A DNA stretch of 64,000 nucleotides from Acidimicrobiia bacterium (GCA_022820805.1 JAJEEV010000048.1:1-64000); one strand, 5' to 3'; shown: positions 31,595-40,935, counted from the stretch's first letter. A program made the numbers and translations. Notes: a model not told the origin generated them from the letters alone.

Positions 31595-33262
31595 ATGACC
31601 AATCTCAACGCGATCCTCCGGCGGCGTGCAGCCCTGGTCCTGGCGGTGGCGGTGACGGTTGCAGCCCTCGGCGTGCCCGGCCCCGGCCCGCAGGCGGCCC
31701 GGGCCGAGGAGGAGTGCGACGCGGAGTGCTGGGCGATCCTCGCCTACCTCACCGAGCAGGGCCTCACCCCCGAGGAGATCGAGGATCTTGACGATTCGGG
31801 CATCCCACCGGACCGGCCGGCGCCACCGGTCACGACCACGACACTCGCGCCCACGACCACGACCGCCCCGGCGCCGCGCCCCACCACCACGACTGCGCCG
31901 ACGTGGCGGCCCACGCCGGCGACGACAACGACGACGGTCCCGCCGGCGGCGACTGAGGACGAGGTGTGCGGCAGGCCGGGGACATGGGCCTGCGACGAAG
32001 TCACGGCCGGCCGCGACGAGGGCTACCTCCCCGGAGGCTTCGACCCCCATGACGAAGCCGACCCCGAACAGGTGCGTCAGATCATCGAGGACTTCGGCAA
32101 GCAGAACCCGCACTTCGATGCGCAGGCCGCCCTGGCTGCCCTTCAGGACATGGGTGACGAGACCGAGCGGGGGGAGATGTTCAACGCCATCGCCGCCGGG
32201 CTGGGAATCCCGTACGACCCCGACGGCGACGGCAGCGAGTTGGCCGACGAACTGGGCGAACTCGGCATCGTGTTCGGCCATGACGGCGACCCGACCAACA
32301 ACCCCGTCGACGACGCCGACCCGAACTCTGTTCTGTTCAATGACCAGCTCGCGGCATTGCTGGACCGTGTCGAGGACGTCACCGTCCCCGGAGGCGGCGA
32401 CACCGGCGTCGTCAGCCCCGGAGGCGGCAATACCGCCACGCCGTGTGCCAGCGGCCAGCACCGTCACGCTTCCGGCGGCTCCTGTCATGCCCACCCGGAC
32501 CCGGGCTGCACCCCGTCCGGCACCTACAGCGCCGTGAGCGGATCCGGCCATAAGACCGTTGCCACCGGCGTCTGCGGGTCGAACCCGGACGGCGAGGCGT
32601 GCGCGAGCGGCCTGACGCTGACCGCCAGCGAGCGCACCGGGTTCGCCGACCAGTTGCGCTGGCAGACGCTGGTGCGGATCGAGGCCCACGGCGAACCGGG
32701 CGTGCGTTGGCCGCCGCACCCCGACCTCCCCGGCGGGGACGAGTTCCTGGTGGTGTCGCGGTCACCGGTGTGGACGGTGGTGGACAGCGGTGCACAGTGG
32801 GAGGTGACGGACGACTCCGACGGCTGCGTGTGGGTGGTAAGCAGCCTGGAGACGCACGTGTGGCAGATGCTGCCGTGGAGTACCGGCCACCGCCGGACGC
32901 TGGAGGCCGCCGGCACGTTCGGCGTGTACCTGAACCGTTGGGACGGGCTGAACCCGGACCGGCAGGCCCAGGCGATCGAGCGCCACCAGAACGGCGACGT
33001 GAACATGACATGCCCGTTGGCGACGGCGACGGTCAGCCAGGACGCCTATGACCAGTGCCGCTGGAGGTTGTCCGAGTCAGGGGTGTGGCGCTGGCAGGCC
33101 AGAGCCTGCTTCGAGGCGAGCGCCGGTGACGCCGTCTACCGGGAGTGCGAAGTCCTCGCCGAGGGCGTCGAGTGGTTCCTGGGGATCGGCGACTACACGT
33201 CGGGGATCACGGTGCAGGCCGGCGCTGGCCTCGGGCCGCGACACATGGCGCGGGCCCGCTAG
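31595..33262 (+). CDS. Secreted multidomain protein: signal peptide, Thr/Pro linker, Ca-binding-like DPDGDG motif, His/Cys-rich segment
   Basis: ATG at 31595 with AAGGAG upstream; VTTTTLAPTTTTAPAPRPTTTTAP; DPDGDGSELADE; CASGQHRHASGGSCHAHPDPGC. Confidence 0.7.
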   Translation: MTNLNAILRRRAALVLAVAVTVAALGVPGPGPQAARAEEECDAECWAILAYLTEQGLTPEEIEDLDDSGIPPDRPAPPVTTTTLAPTTTTAPAPRPTTTTAPTWRPTPATTTTTVPPAATEDEVCGRPGTWACDEVTAGRDEGYLPGGFDPHDEADPEQVRQIIEDFGKQNPHFDAQAALAALQDMGDETERGEMFNAIAAGLGIPYDPDGDGSELADELGELGIVFGHDGDPTNNPVDDADPNSVLFNDQLAALLDRVEDVTVPGGGDTGVVSPGGGNTATPCASGQHRHASGGSCHAHPDPGCTPSGTYSAVSGSGHKTVATGVCGSNPDGEACASGLTLTASERTGFADQLRWQTLVRIEAHGEPGVRWPPHPDLPGGDEFLVVSRSPVWTVVDSGAQWEVTDDSDGCVWVVSSLETHVWQMLPWSTGHRRTLEAAGTFGVYLNRWDGLNPDRQAQAIERHQNGDVNMTCPLATATVSQDAYDQCRWRLSESGVWRWQARACFEASAGDAVYRECEVLAEGVEWFLGIGDYTSGITVQAGAGLGPRHMARAR

Positions 33263-33270
33263 GGGACCTG

Positions 33271-33879
33271 ATGGCCTCGAACGCAGCTCCCCTGTCGGGT
33301 CAGGCCCAGAGATACGCGGCCGCGGCGCTGATCGTCGTCGTGGTGGCCGTGGCGGTGTGGTTCTTCGGGCGTCCCGAGCCCCCCGAGCCTGCGGTTCAGG
33401 TGGTGGCGGCCGCTGAGGACTGGGCGGCGCGGCACGAGCCGGGCGAGTTCGTCACCGTCGAGATGCCCGAGTCAGCCGCAGCACTGTTCGTGACCCCCGC
33501 GGAACTCGCCGGGCGCGTGCCGGCGGTGGCGGTGCCGGCCGGGACGGTGCTGTCGGGAGCATTGCTGGCCGCTCCCGGCGCGGCTGCCGCAGCCGATCCG
33601 TCGGCGGCGCTGCTGGCGGTGGCGGTCGACACGTCGCTGTGGCCCGATCCGGGTCCCGCGACCGGGGCGACCGCGGTGCTCGCCGCCGAGCCGGGAGGAT
33701 GCGCTGCTGCGGTGCTGCCCGTCGTGGGAGCCGGCGACGGCAGCGTGGTGGTCGAGGCCGGACCCGAGCTGGCCGCCCGGTTGGGCCCGGCCGTCTGGTG
33801 GATCTGGGAGTCGCCGGGCGCGGGATGGCCCGCCTGCCCGGACGGCGCGGCCTACACGGTCGTTCACCTCGAGGACTGA
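33271..33879 (+). CDS. CpaB/RcpC-like SAF-domain membrane protein
   Basis: N-terminal TM (AALIVVVVAVAVWFFGR) then EFVTVEMPESAAALFVTPAELAGRVPAVAVPAGTVLSGALLA. Confidence 0.6.
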   Translation: MASNAAPLSGQAQRYAAAALIVVVVAVAVWFFGRPEPPEPAVQVVAAAEDWAARHEPGEFVTVEMPESAAALFVTPAELAGRVPAVAVPAGTVLSGALLAAPGAAAAADPSAALLAVAVDTSLWPDPGPATGATAVLAAEPGGCAAAVLPVVGAGDGSVVVEAGPELAARLGPAVWWIWESPGAGWPACPDGAAYTVVHLED

Positions 33880-33885
33880 TGCGAA

Positions 33886-35667
33886 GTGTTGATGGTGTCG
33901 GCAGACCGCAATCTCGATCCCCATGTGGCGGGCTGGGTGGTCCGCACGATCATCGAGGGCGTCCAGGCTTCGGCGCCCGACACTGTGGTGGGCGAGTCGC
34001 TGGCGGACCGGGCCCTGGCCGCGGCGCCGGACCGGGCCGCGGTCGCGGCCGTCGACCCGATGGAGAGCGAGACCGTGCTACGGGCGGCTGCGGCTGCAGC
34101 CGCGGGGGTGGTCTGGGTGACGCACGGCTCGGGATCGGGGTTGCGCCGCCGGCTGGGCCTCGATGCGGGGCCGGCGTCGAGGGTGCCGATCGCGCTGGTC
34201 GTCGTATCCGACCACGACGTGGACACTGCCGAGCTGCGGCTGATGGCAGGAGTCCAGATGGTCAGGGCGGTGCCGCCCGCGCCGACCAGACGGTCCGAGC
34301 GGAGGCTGCATCGCCTGGGCCGCTCGCTGGGCTCGCTGGCTGCGGCGCCCCAGCGCATGGACGGCGCCGACGGGTCGGTGCGCCGCGAGTCCGCGGCTGC
34401 CGCGGCCGCCCATCGCCTCCGGGGCCTGATGGGAGAGAACGGCGTGGAGGAGTTCCAGATCCGCGGCGGGGAGTCGATGGTGGTCGAGTTCTCCGACGGA
34501 ACCCGTGAGAGTCGCTCATCGCCGTTCGATTCCGACGACGAGCTGGTGGCGGCGTGCCGCTTCCTTGCGGCCTACTCGGGAGGGCGTCCCCAGCGATTCG
34601 ACGAGCTGGACCCCCGCCTCGACACCCGCGTCGGCGGTCGCTGGCGACTCCACGCCGAGGCGTTCGTGTGCTCGCCGCCGACCTTGGTGCTCCGGTCCAA
34701 CCTGGCCGGAGGGCGGACCCTCGCAGAGTTGGGCCTGTGCAGCCAGGAGCTGGCTGCGGTGCTGGTGGAGGCGATCGCCGGCCGGGTCCGGGCCAACGTG
34801 GTGGTGGCCGCGGCCATGGGCGGCGGCAAGACCACTCTGTGCCAGGCGCTGCTGGCGCAGGTCCCCGCCGACGAGCGCGTCGACACCATCGAGGACACCC
34901 CTGAGCTGCGCCTGCGGGAGTACGGCATCCACCCCAACGCCTACGAGCGCCTCACCCGCGACGCCAACAACGACGGCGTGGGCAAGCACTCCATGGCCGA
35001 CCACGTGCGAGACGCCAAGAGGGCCAACAGCTCCAAGCTGGTGGTGGGCGAGGTTCGGGGCGAGGGCACCATGGCCCTGCTCGACGCCATGTCCTCGGGT
35101 CTCGACGGGTGCCTGGTTACGCTGCACTCCCCTCCTGGAGAGGGCGTGCTCGAGAAGCTCACGGCCTACGCCACCTCCGAGGGCGCCGACGAGGGTCTGG
35201 CCCGGCGCTCGATCGCCATCGCGGTGCACCTGCTGGTCTGGATGGGCCGCAACCATGCCGGTGAGCGGGTCATCGCCGACGTGACGCAGATCACCGGGGT
35301 GTCCCCAGACGGCGCCATCGGGACCCGCTGCCTGTGGCGGCTGGGGCCCGGCGAGCGGTGGGCCGGGCCCGTGGCCGCCCCCGAGGGTCGCATGGCCGAC
35401 GTGTACCGCAACGCGGGCCCTTCGGGCAGTCGCCTCGCCGCGGGCGGCGGCGCCAGAGCTCGTGTCCCCGCCGGCCGCTCCGGCGATCACGCCGTATCGG
35501 GCGGTGGGACGAGAGCTCGGATCCCCTCGCTGCAGTTGGGCGCCGGCGACCACCGCGCCGACGTCGCGGCTACTGGTCACAGCATCGCAGCCAGCAACGG
35601 CAGTGGAGCCGGCAACGGCAGCGGCAGGAGCCGCCCGGACGGCATGGTCAGCGAGCGTGTGCGGTGA
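33886..35667 (+). CDS. TadA/CpaF-family secretion ATPase with an atypical N-terminal extension
   Basis: VVVAAAMGGGKTTLCQALLAQVPADERVDTIEDTPELRL; SSKLVVGEVRGEGTMALLDAMSSGLDGCLVTLHS. Confidence 0.88.
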   Translation: MLMVSADRNLDPHVAGWVVRTIIEGVQASAPDTVVGESLADRALAAAPDRAAVAAVDPMESETVLRAAAAAAAGVVWVTHGSGSGLRRRLGLDAGPASRVPIALVVVSDHDVDTAELRLMAGVQMVRAVPPAPTRRSERRLHRLGRSLGSLAAAPQRMDGADGSVRRESAAAAAAHRLRGLMGENGVEEFQIRGGESMVVEFSDGTRESRSSPFDSDDELVAACRFLAAYSGGRPQRFDELDPRLDTRVGGRWRLHAEAFVCSPPTLVLRSNLAGGRTLAELGLCSQELAAVLVEAIAGRVRANVVVAAAMGGGKTTLCQALLAQVPADERVDTIEDTPELRLREYGIHPNAYERLTRDANNDGVGKHSMADHVRDAKRANSSKLVVGEVRGEGTMALLDAMSSGLDGCLVTLHSPPGEGVLEKLTAYATSEGADEGLARRSIAIAVHLLVWMGRNHAGERVIADVTQITGVSPDGAIGTRCLWRLGPGERWAGPVAAPEGRMADVYRNAGPSGSRLAAGGGARARVPAGRSGDHAVSGGGTRARIPSLQLGAGDHRADVAATGHSIAASNGSGAGNGSGRSRPDGMVSERVR

Positions 35668-36479
35668 GCGCTCCCGGATGGATTATCGCCCTCGGCGGAG
35701 CACTGGCGGTTGCGGTGCTGGTGTGGCCCGCGTCCGGGACTCGCTGGTCGATGCGAGTCAGGACCGGTCCCCGCCGGCGGACGGCTGTCCCCGCGGAGCC
35801 GCTGGCCGGAACTGCGGCCGCCGCCATCACCGTGGTCGCGGGCCTCGCGCCGGGCCATGCGGCTGCCGCGGCCATCGGCGCGGTGGTTTGCACCTCGGCG
35901 CTCAAGATCCTGCTGGCTTCGAGACGGTGGAGCGCCACCGCCGAGGGCGTGGCTCGACTCGCCGGGGTGCTCGCCAACCAGGCCTCCGTGGCGGTCACCG
36001 TCACCGACGCGATCGGACGGGCGGCACCCTTGGTCAGCGGCACGATCAGGCGGGCCGCGACGGCACTGGCCGCCGATTGCGAGGCCATCGGGGTGGAAGT
36101 GGCGGCCGAGCGGTTCGCGGCCCGTGTTCCTTCGTCGGCGGCCCGCTCGCTCGCCGATCTGATCGTCGTCTCCGCCGAGGGTGGCGGCCGGTGGGCCGAG
36201 ACGGTGGAGGTGCTCGAGCAGGAGGCGTCGCAGGCTGCGGCGACCGCCCGGATGTTCCACGCCCGCGTCGCCACCATCATGCCGACGCTCGCGCTCGTGG
36301 TTGTGCTGGGTTCCGGGTTGATCGCCGGCGCGGCCTGGAGCGCCGGCGATGTGGGCGCATGGCTGGCCGGCCCCGGCGGGGCCATGCTGCTTCTCGCCGG
36401 ATCCACAGTGGTAGCGGTGCTCAGTGCCCGGGTCCTGCTTCCCGCTCGGGCCATGGCCCGGGCCGGGGGCCGGCGATGA
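35664..36479 (+). CDS. TadB-like type II secretion F-family membrane protein
   Basis: GTG start overlapping the ATPase stop; multiple TMs; ARSLADLIVVSAEGGGRWAETVEVLEQEA. Confidence 0.7.
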   Translation: MSAPGWIIALGGALAVAVLVWPASGTRWSMRVRTGPRRRTAVPAEPLAGTAAAAITVVAGLAPGHAAAAAIGAVVCTSALKILLASRRWSATAEGVARLAGVLANQASVAVTVTDAIGRAAPLVSGTIRRAATALAADCEAIGVEVAAERFAARVPSSAARSLADLIVVSAEGGGRWAETVEVLEQEASQAAATARMFHARVATIMPTLALVVVLGSGLIAGAAWSAGDVGAWLAGPGGAMLLLAGSTVVAVLSARVLLPARAMARAGGRR

Positions 36480-36543
36480 AACGCCGCGACGCCTGCACGG
36501 CTCCGGTCACCGGCCTCTCAGCGGCCGGGCCGGTTGAACCGCG

Positions 36544-37266
36544 ATGATCTGGCTGACGGTTGTCGCCGGCACGACGGCTGCCCTACGGCTGGTATTGGTC
36601 CCCGCGCCCCGGCCGACCAGCACCGTCGAGCTTGCCGCGGTCGGGTGGCCCCCGGCGAGGCGCCGGGCCGCGACCGCGGCGACCACCCTCGCAGTCTCCG
36701 GGCTGGTCCTCATCGCCGGAGCAGCGCTGGTCGACGCCGGTACCAGCGCGCAGGCCGCGGTCGCCGTTGCGTTGTGGACCCCGGTGGCGGCCGGGCCGCT
36801 GCTGCGCGGCCTGGTGCTGGCCGGCTTCCGGTCCCAGAGGGACACGGCGCTGCTGGAGTGGCTGCGGCGCACCCGCCTGTACTGCGCCGCGGGCCGGCCC
36901 ATCAGCGCCGCCGCGGTGGCCGCCGCCGAGCGGGTGGAGGCGCCTGCCTTCGCTCCGGCGGCCACCGCCGTCAACCTCGCCCTGGCGGCGGGGCGGGACC
37001 CGCTCACAGCCGTGGTCGGGCACTTCACCGGCACGACAGCCGAGACGCTGGTGGCCACCCTGGCCGCAGCCGACCGCGGCGGTGCAGGGGCGACCGATCT
37101 GATCGACCGGCTCATCTCCCAGGCCGTCAAGGCCCTCGAGGACGACCGCCGGGTCCGTATCGAGACGCTTGGACGGGCCGTCACCGGCACCGCCACCCTC
37201 GTCGCAGTCACGGCCAGCGCGGTGATCGTCCTCGCGCTGCTCGCCAGTACGCGTATCGGCCTGTGA
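36544..37266 (+). CDS. TadC-like membrane protein
   Basis: Position after TadB-like gene; TM segments at both ends, DLIDRLISQAVKALEDDRRVRIE core. Confidence 0.6.
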   Translation: MIWLTVVAGTTAALRLVLVPAPRPTSTVELAAVGWPPARRRAATAATTLAVSGLVLIAGAALVDAGTSAQAAVAVALWTPVAAGPLLRGLVLAGFRSQRDTALLEWLRRTRLYCAAGRPISAAAVAAAERVEAPAFAPAATAVNLALAAGRDPLTAVVGHFTGTTAETLVATLAAADRGGAGATDLIDRLISQAVKALEDDRRVRIETLGRAVTGTATLVAVTASAVIVLALLASTRIGL

Positions 37267-37326
37267 GCCCGGGGGCCTCGGCCCCTCCCAGACAGTCATC
37301 GGAGCCCAATACAAGGAGACATCCCC

Positions 37327-37533
37327 ATGGACTCACCCATCGCCAAGATCATCATGCTCGCCGCGACGATCGCGATCACCGCCGCGGTGGTGCTCTTCGC
37401 CTGGAACGTGGTCGGCGAGAACACCCCCGACCCGGCTGCGGACCCCGCCGCCGACAAGGGACAGATCAAGCACGAGAACCTGTGCAAGGCCGTCGGCGGC
37501 ACATGGGCCTCGGCCACCAAGACGTGCTCGTAG
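37327..37533 (+). CDS. Small pilin-like protein
   Basis: 68 aa: MDSPIAKIIMLAATIAITAAVVLFAWNVVGE... with C-terminal CKAVGGTWASATKTCS. Confidence 0.55.
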   Translation: MDSPIAKIIMLAATIAITAAVVLFAWNVVGENTPDPAADPAADKGQIKHENLCKAVGGTWASATKTCS

Positions 37534-37581
37534 CCGGCCCCGCCTCGGCCGAGCCGGCAAGCGTGCGGACCTGCCGTCGCG

Positions 37582-37998
37582 ATGGACACTGCAATCGGGG
37601 CCCTGCGCACGGTGGGCGTGATCTTCGTCGTTGTGGCGGTGGCATTCGGCACCCACGTCCATCAGGTGGCCCGCATCACTGCGTCAGGTGCGGCCATGGC
37701 CGCGGCCACGGCGGCGGCCCAGTCGCTCGACTCCGCCGGCTGGGACTGCACCGGCTCCGGCGCGCCGTGGGACGCCGCCGTCGACGCGGCCGCCCGGGCC
37801 GCGGTGGCCCGCGCCGAGGCCAGTTCGGCGGCGACGGCCACCGACTACACGCTGGCCGTCGATTCCGGCTGCACGGTGGTGGCCTCGGTACGGGTTGGCG
37901 CGGCCGGGGCCCGCAAATGGCTGGAGGCGACCGCGGTCGCCTGCCGGCCCACCCGGGCAGCCGAGGCGGCCGGCTGGGCCCTGGCGCCGACGTGCTAG
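37582..37998 (+). CDS. TadE-like pseudopilin
   Basis: N-terminal TM followed by small Ala-rich Cys-containing domain; Tad-locus context. Confidence 0.5.
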   Translation: MDTAIGALRTVGVIFVVVAVAFGTHVHQVARITASGAAMAAATAAAQSLDSAGWDCTGSGAPWDAAVDAAARAAVARAEASSAATATDYTLAVDSGCTVVASVRVGAAGARKWLEATAVACRPTRAAEAAGWALAPTC

Positions 37999-38139
37999 CG
38001 CCTGGGTTCCGATCAACGAGGCTCGGTCCACTCCGGCCGCGGCCCGGCCAAGTGTGGAGCGCGGCCGTGGACGAGGTGATCAGTGGACGCCGACGGGCGA
38101 GGAGGCTCCACCAACGCCGACCGCGTGTGAGGCCCCGCC

Positions 38140-38514
38140 GTGGATGAGGCGGTGGCGCTGGTGGTGGCGGCCCCGGTGGTCGCCCTGGCTCTTTGGGCTG
38201 TGGCCTTCGCCGGCGGTCAATCCAGCAGCCAGGGCCGCACGGCCGTCGCAGCCGAGCTCGCGGCCCGGGCCGCGACCGATGCGGGACTCGAGGCAGCCGA
38301 CACGGCCGAGCGGATCGCGCTGGGCGCGACCCTCGCCGCCTGCACCCATACCGACACTGTGCTCGTCCATCACGATCCCGGCGTGTCAGCCGCGGTGACC
38401 GTCGCGTGTCGGATACCCGGCCCGCTGACCCACAACCGGGTGTGCGTCACCGGCTACGCCCAGGCCCGGCCGGCCGCGACCGGCCACGTCCCGGCTGCGT
38501 GCCCGGAGCCCTAG
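38140..38514 (+). CDS. TadE-like pseudopilin
   Basis: N-terminal TM (VALVVAAPVVALALWAVAFAGG), ARAATDAGLEAADTA region; Tad-locus context. Confidence 0.5.
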   Translation: MDEAVALVVAAPVVALALWAVAFAGGQSSSQGRTAVAAELAARAATDAGLEAADTAERIALGATLAACTHTDTVLVHHDPGVSAAVTVACRIPGPLTHNRVCVTGYAQARPAATGHVPAACPEP

Positions 38515-38523
38515 GAGGCCGCC

Positions 38524-38883
38524 GTGACCGTACCGATGCTGGTTCTGATGCTTGCTGCCGTAGTCACCGCCATGAGCGTGTCGCTAAGAGACCATGCAAC
38601 CCACAGCGCGGCCGTCGACTTGGCGAGGTTGCGGGCCGAGCATGCCGCCGACGCATTCGTGGCCAGCTGCCTCACCCACGAGGGATGCGACCCGCCCCGG
38701 ACCGGCAGCGTCGAGGCTTGCGCGGCGGGCGATGCCGGTGTGGCGGTGACGGCGCGGGTGTCGTGGGATCCGATCATCTGGACCAACCTGTCTCCCACCA
38801 ACGGCGAGCATGTGGTGGCCTACGACCGGGGACTGGGCGCCCAGGTCAAGGACCGGGCCCGAGCCGCCATCGGTGCCTGCTGA
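38524..38883 (+). CDS. TadE/TadG-like small membrane-anchored protein
   Basis: N-terminal TM, then ARLRAEHAADAFVASCLTHEGC; Tad-locus context. Confidence 0.5.
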   Translation: MTVPMLVLMLAAVVTAMSVSLRDHATHSAAVDLARLRAEHAADAFVASCLTHEGCDPPRTGSVEACAAGDAGVAVTARVSWDPIIWTNLSPTNGEHVVAYDRGLGAQVKDRARAAIGAC

Positions 38884-38966
38884 CCCCGTCCGGGCCGTCG
38901 ATCCCGCGCCCGCGCCACCGGCCCGGGAGTACCATTGTCCCGACCGCGATCAGCGGCCAGCCTCCC

Positions 38967-39041
<75 letters not shown>

Positions 39042-39128
39042 CACCGAACCGGCCCATCTCGTCGTTGCGCAGATCCGTTGACGCGGTGGAGGAGGTGCGG
39101 GTGGCAACTAGTGTGTATATTTGGGCGT

Positions 39129-39377
39129 ATGCCCAGGATGCAGGTGTACTTGCCGGAATCGCTGTATGCGGAGGCCAAGTCGCGCAAGCTCCCGGTCTCG
39201 GAGTTGCTCCAGGAGGCGATCCGTGTGGAAGTGCGGCGCAGGGAACTGCGCGAGGCAGGTGCGGACCACCTGTCGGATTTGCTCGCGGAGGTCGGGGAAC
39301 CCGGACCGGCGGATTCCGCGTGGGCACAGGACATGGCTCGGCGGCTGGCGCGCCGAGCCGAACGAGCAGCAAGCTGA
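39129..39377 (+). CDS. VapB-like antitoxin
   Basis: MPRMQVYLPESLYAEAKSRKLPVSELLQEAIRVEVRRRE (RHH-like) directly upstream of PIN toxin. Confidence 0.75.
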   Translation: MPRMQVYLPESLYAEAKSRKLPVSELLQEAIRVEVRRRELREAGADHLSDLLAEVGEPGPADSAWAQDMARRLARRAERAAS

Positions 39378-39389
39378 GAACCGCCCGCC

Positions 39390-39773
39390 GTGGCGCTCTT
39401 GCTCGACTCAGGTGCCGTGTCCTTCCTGGCGAGCCGCAACCAGCGGGCCGGCGCGCTGCTGGGCGCATTGCAGCACGAGGGCCTGTGGCCGCCCGTCGTG
39501 TTGTCGCCGGTGCTGGTGGAGTGCCTGCAGGGCGACTCCGGCAGAGACGCCAACGCCAACCGCCTGCTGAAGTCGTGCGACATCGTCACCGACATCGACG
39601 AAGCCGTCGCACGCCGAGCCGCGCGGCTGAGGGCTCGGGCCAGGCGCGGCTCAGCAATCGACGCGCTCATCGTCGCCTACGCCGAGCCAGCAGGCTCAGT
39701 GCTCACCGGCGACTCGGCCGACATCACAGCATTGGCCGCCAACGCCAGGGACGTCCAGGTGGAGCGCATCTGA
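39390..39773 (+). CDS. VapC-like PIN-domain ribonuclease toxin
   Basis: LLLDSGAVSFLA..., PVVLSPVLVECLQGD, GSAIDALIVAYAEPAGSVLTGDSADITALA. Confidence 0.85.
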   Translation: MALLLDSGAVSFLASRNQRAGALLGALQHEGLWPPVVLSPVLVECLQGDSGRDANANRLLKSCDIVTDIDEAVARRAARLRARARRGSAIDALIVAYAEPAGSVLTGDSADITALAANARDVQVERI

Positions 39774-39816
39774 TCTGACATCGACCATGTGGTCTACGGT
39801 CATCGGTCCACAACGG

Positions 39817-39861
39817 TCGCGTCGTGATCTCGGATTCGGCTGAACTAGTGTCACGACGCGA
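39817..39861. repeat. Perfect 11-bp inverted repeat TCGCGTCGTGA / TCACGACGCGA with 23-nt loop
   Basis: Arms 39817-39827 and 39851-39861, between vapC-like and adenosine deaminase genes. Confidence 0.9.
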
Positions 39862-39906
39862 GTGGCCGCCGGGAGCGGCCGCCGGTGAGTTGTCCCGGGA
39901 GGCGCC

Positions 39907-40935
39907 ATGGACGTGGAGACCGCACTGCGCAAGATGCCGAAGGCCGAGTTGCACCTGCACCTCGAGGGCGCGGTCGATGCGTCCACCTTCGCGGAGCTGG
40001 CCGCCCACCACGGGCTGGAACTCCCGCCCCACGATCAGGTCGCCGACCTGTACAGCTACGACAGCCTGGCCGACTTCCTCGTCATCTACTCGCTGGTGTG
40101 CCGGTCGATCCAGACCGAGGCCGACTTCAGGCGGGTGACCTACGAGTGCCTGGCCCGGTGCGCCGACAGCGGCGCCCGCTACGTGGAGCTCTTCCTCAGC
40201 CCCGAGTCGCACTTCGAGATGGGCGTCGAGTACCCGACCATGCTGGCCGGCGTGCTCACCGGCATGGCCGACGCCCAGGCCGAGCGGAGCCTGGAGAGCA
40301 ACCTGATACCGGCCATCAACCGGGAGCTGGGCCCGGCCCGGGCGGTCGAGTTCGTCGAGATGGTGGCCGCCCATCCCCACCCTCAGATCATCGGGGTCGG
40401 CCTGGACTTCAACGAGATCGGGTTCCCTTCGGCCGACTATGTGGACGCCTACCGGGCGGCCGCCGCGCACGGCCTGCACCGGACCTCCCACGCCGGGGAG
40501 GTCGGCCCGGCCGACAACGTGCGGGCCGCCATCGACCTGTTGGACTGCGAGCGGATCGACCACGGGTACCACGTCGTCGACGACCCCGACTTGGTGGCCA
40601 GCTGCGTCGAGTCGCAGATCGCCTTCACGGTGTGCCCGACCACCACCGAGTACACCACCGTCTGGCGCGACCTCAGCGCGCCGGACCATGCCATCAGGCA
40701 GATGTCCGAAGCCGGCCTCAAGCTGATGGTCAACTCCGACGACCCGGCCATGTTCGTGTCCGACCTGGGCAACGAGTACGTGCGCCTGCACCGCGAGATG
40801 GGCCTCAGCCTCGACACCCTCGCCGAGATGGCCCTCAACGGCATAGACGCAGCCTGGATCGACGACGCCACCAAGACGGCCTTGCGGGCCGACTGGTCAG
40901 CCGAGATCGACACCCTCCTCGCCGCCACCGCCTAG
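39907..40935 (+). CDS. add: Adenosine deaminase family protein
   Basis: MPKAELHLHLEGAVD; RTSHAGEVG; RIDHGYHVVDDPDL; NSDDPAMF. Confidence 0.93.
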   Translation: MDVETALRKMPKAELHLHLEGAVDASTFAELAAHHGLELPPHDQVADLYSYDSLADFLVIYSLVCRSIQTEADFRRVTYECLARCADSGARYVELFLSPESHFEMGVEYPTMLAGVLTGMADAQAERSLESNLIPAINRELGPARAVEFVEMVAAHPHPQIIGVGLDFNEIGFPSADYVDAYRAAAAHGLHRTSHAGEVGPADNVRAAIDLLDCERIDHGYHVVDDPDLVASCVESQIAFTVCPTTTEYTTVWRDLSAPDHAIRQMSEAGLKLMVNSDDPAMFVSDLGNEYVRLHREMGLSLDTLAEMALNGIDAAWIDDATKTALRADWSAEIDTLLAATA

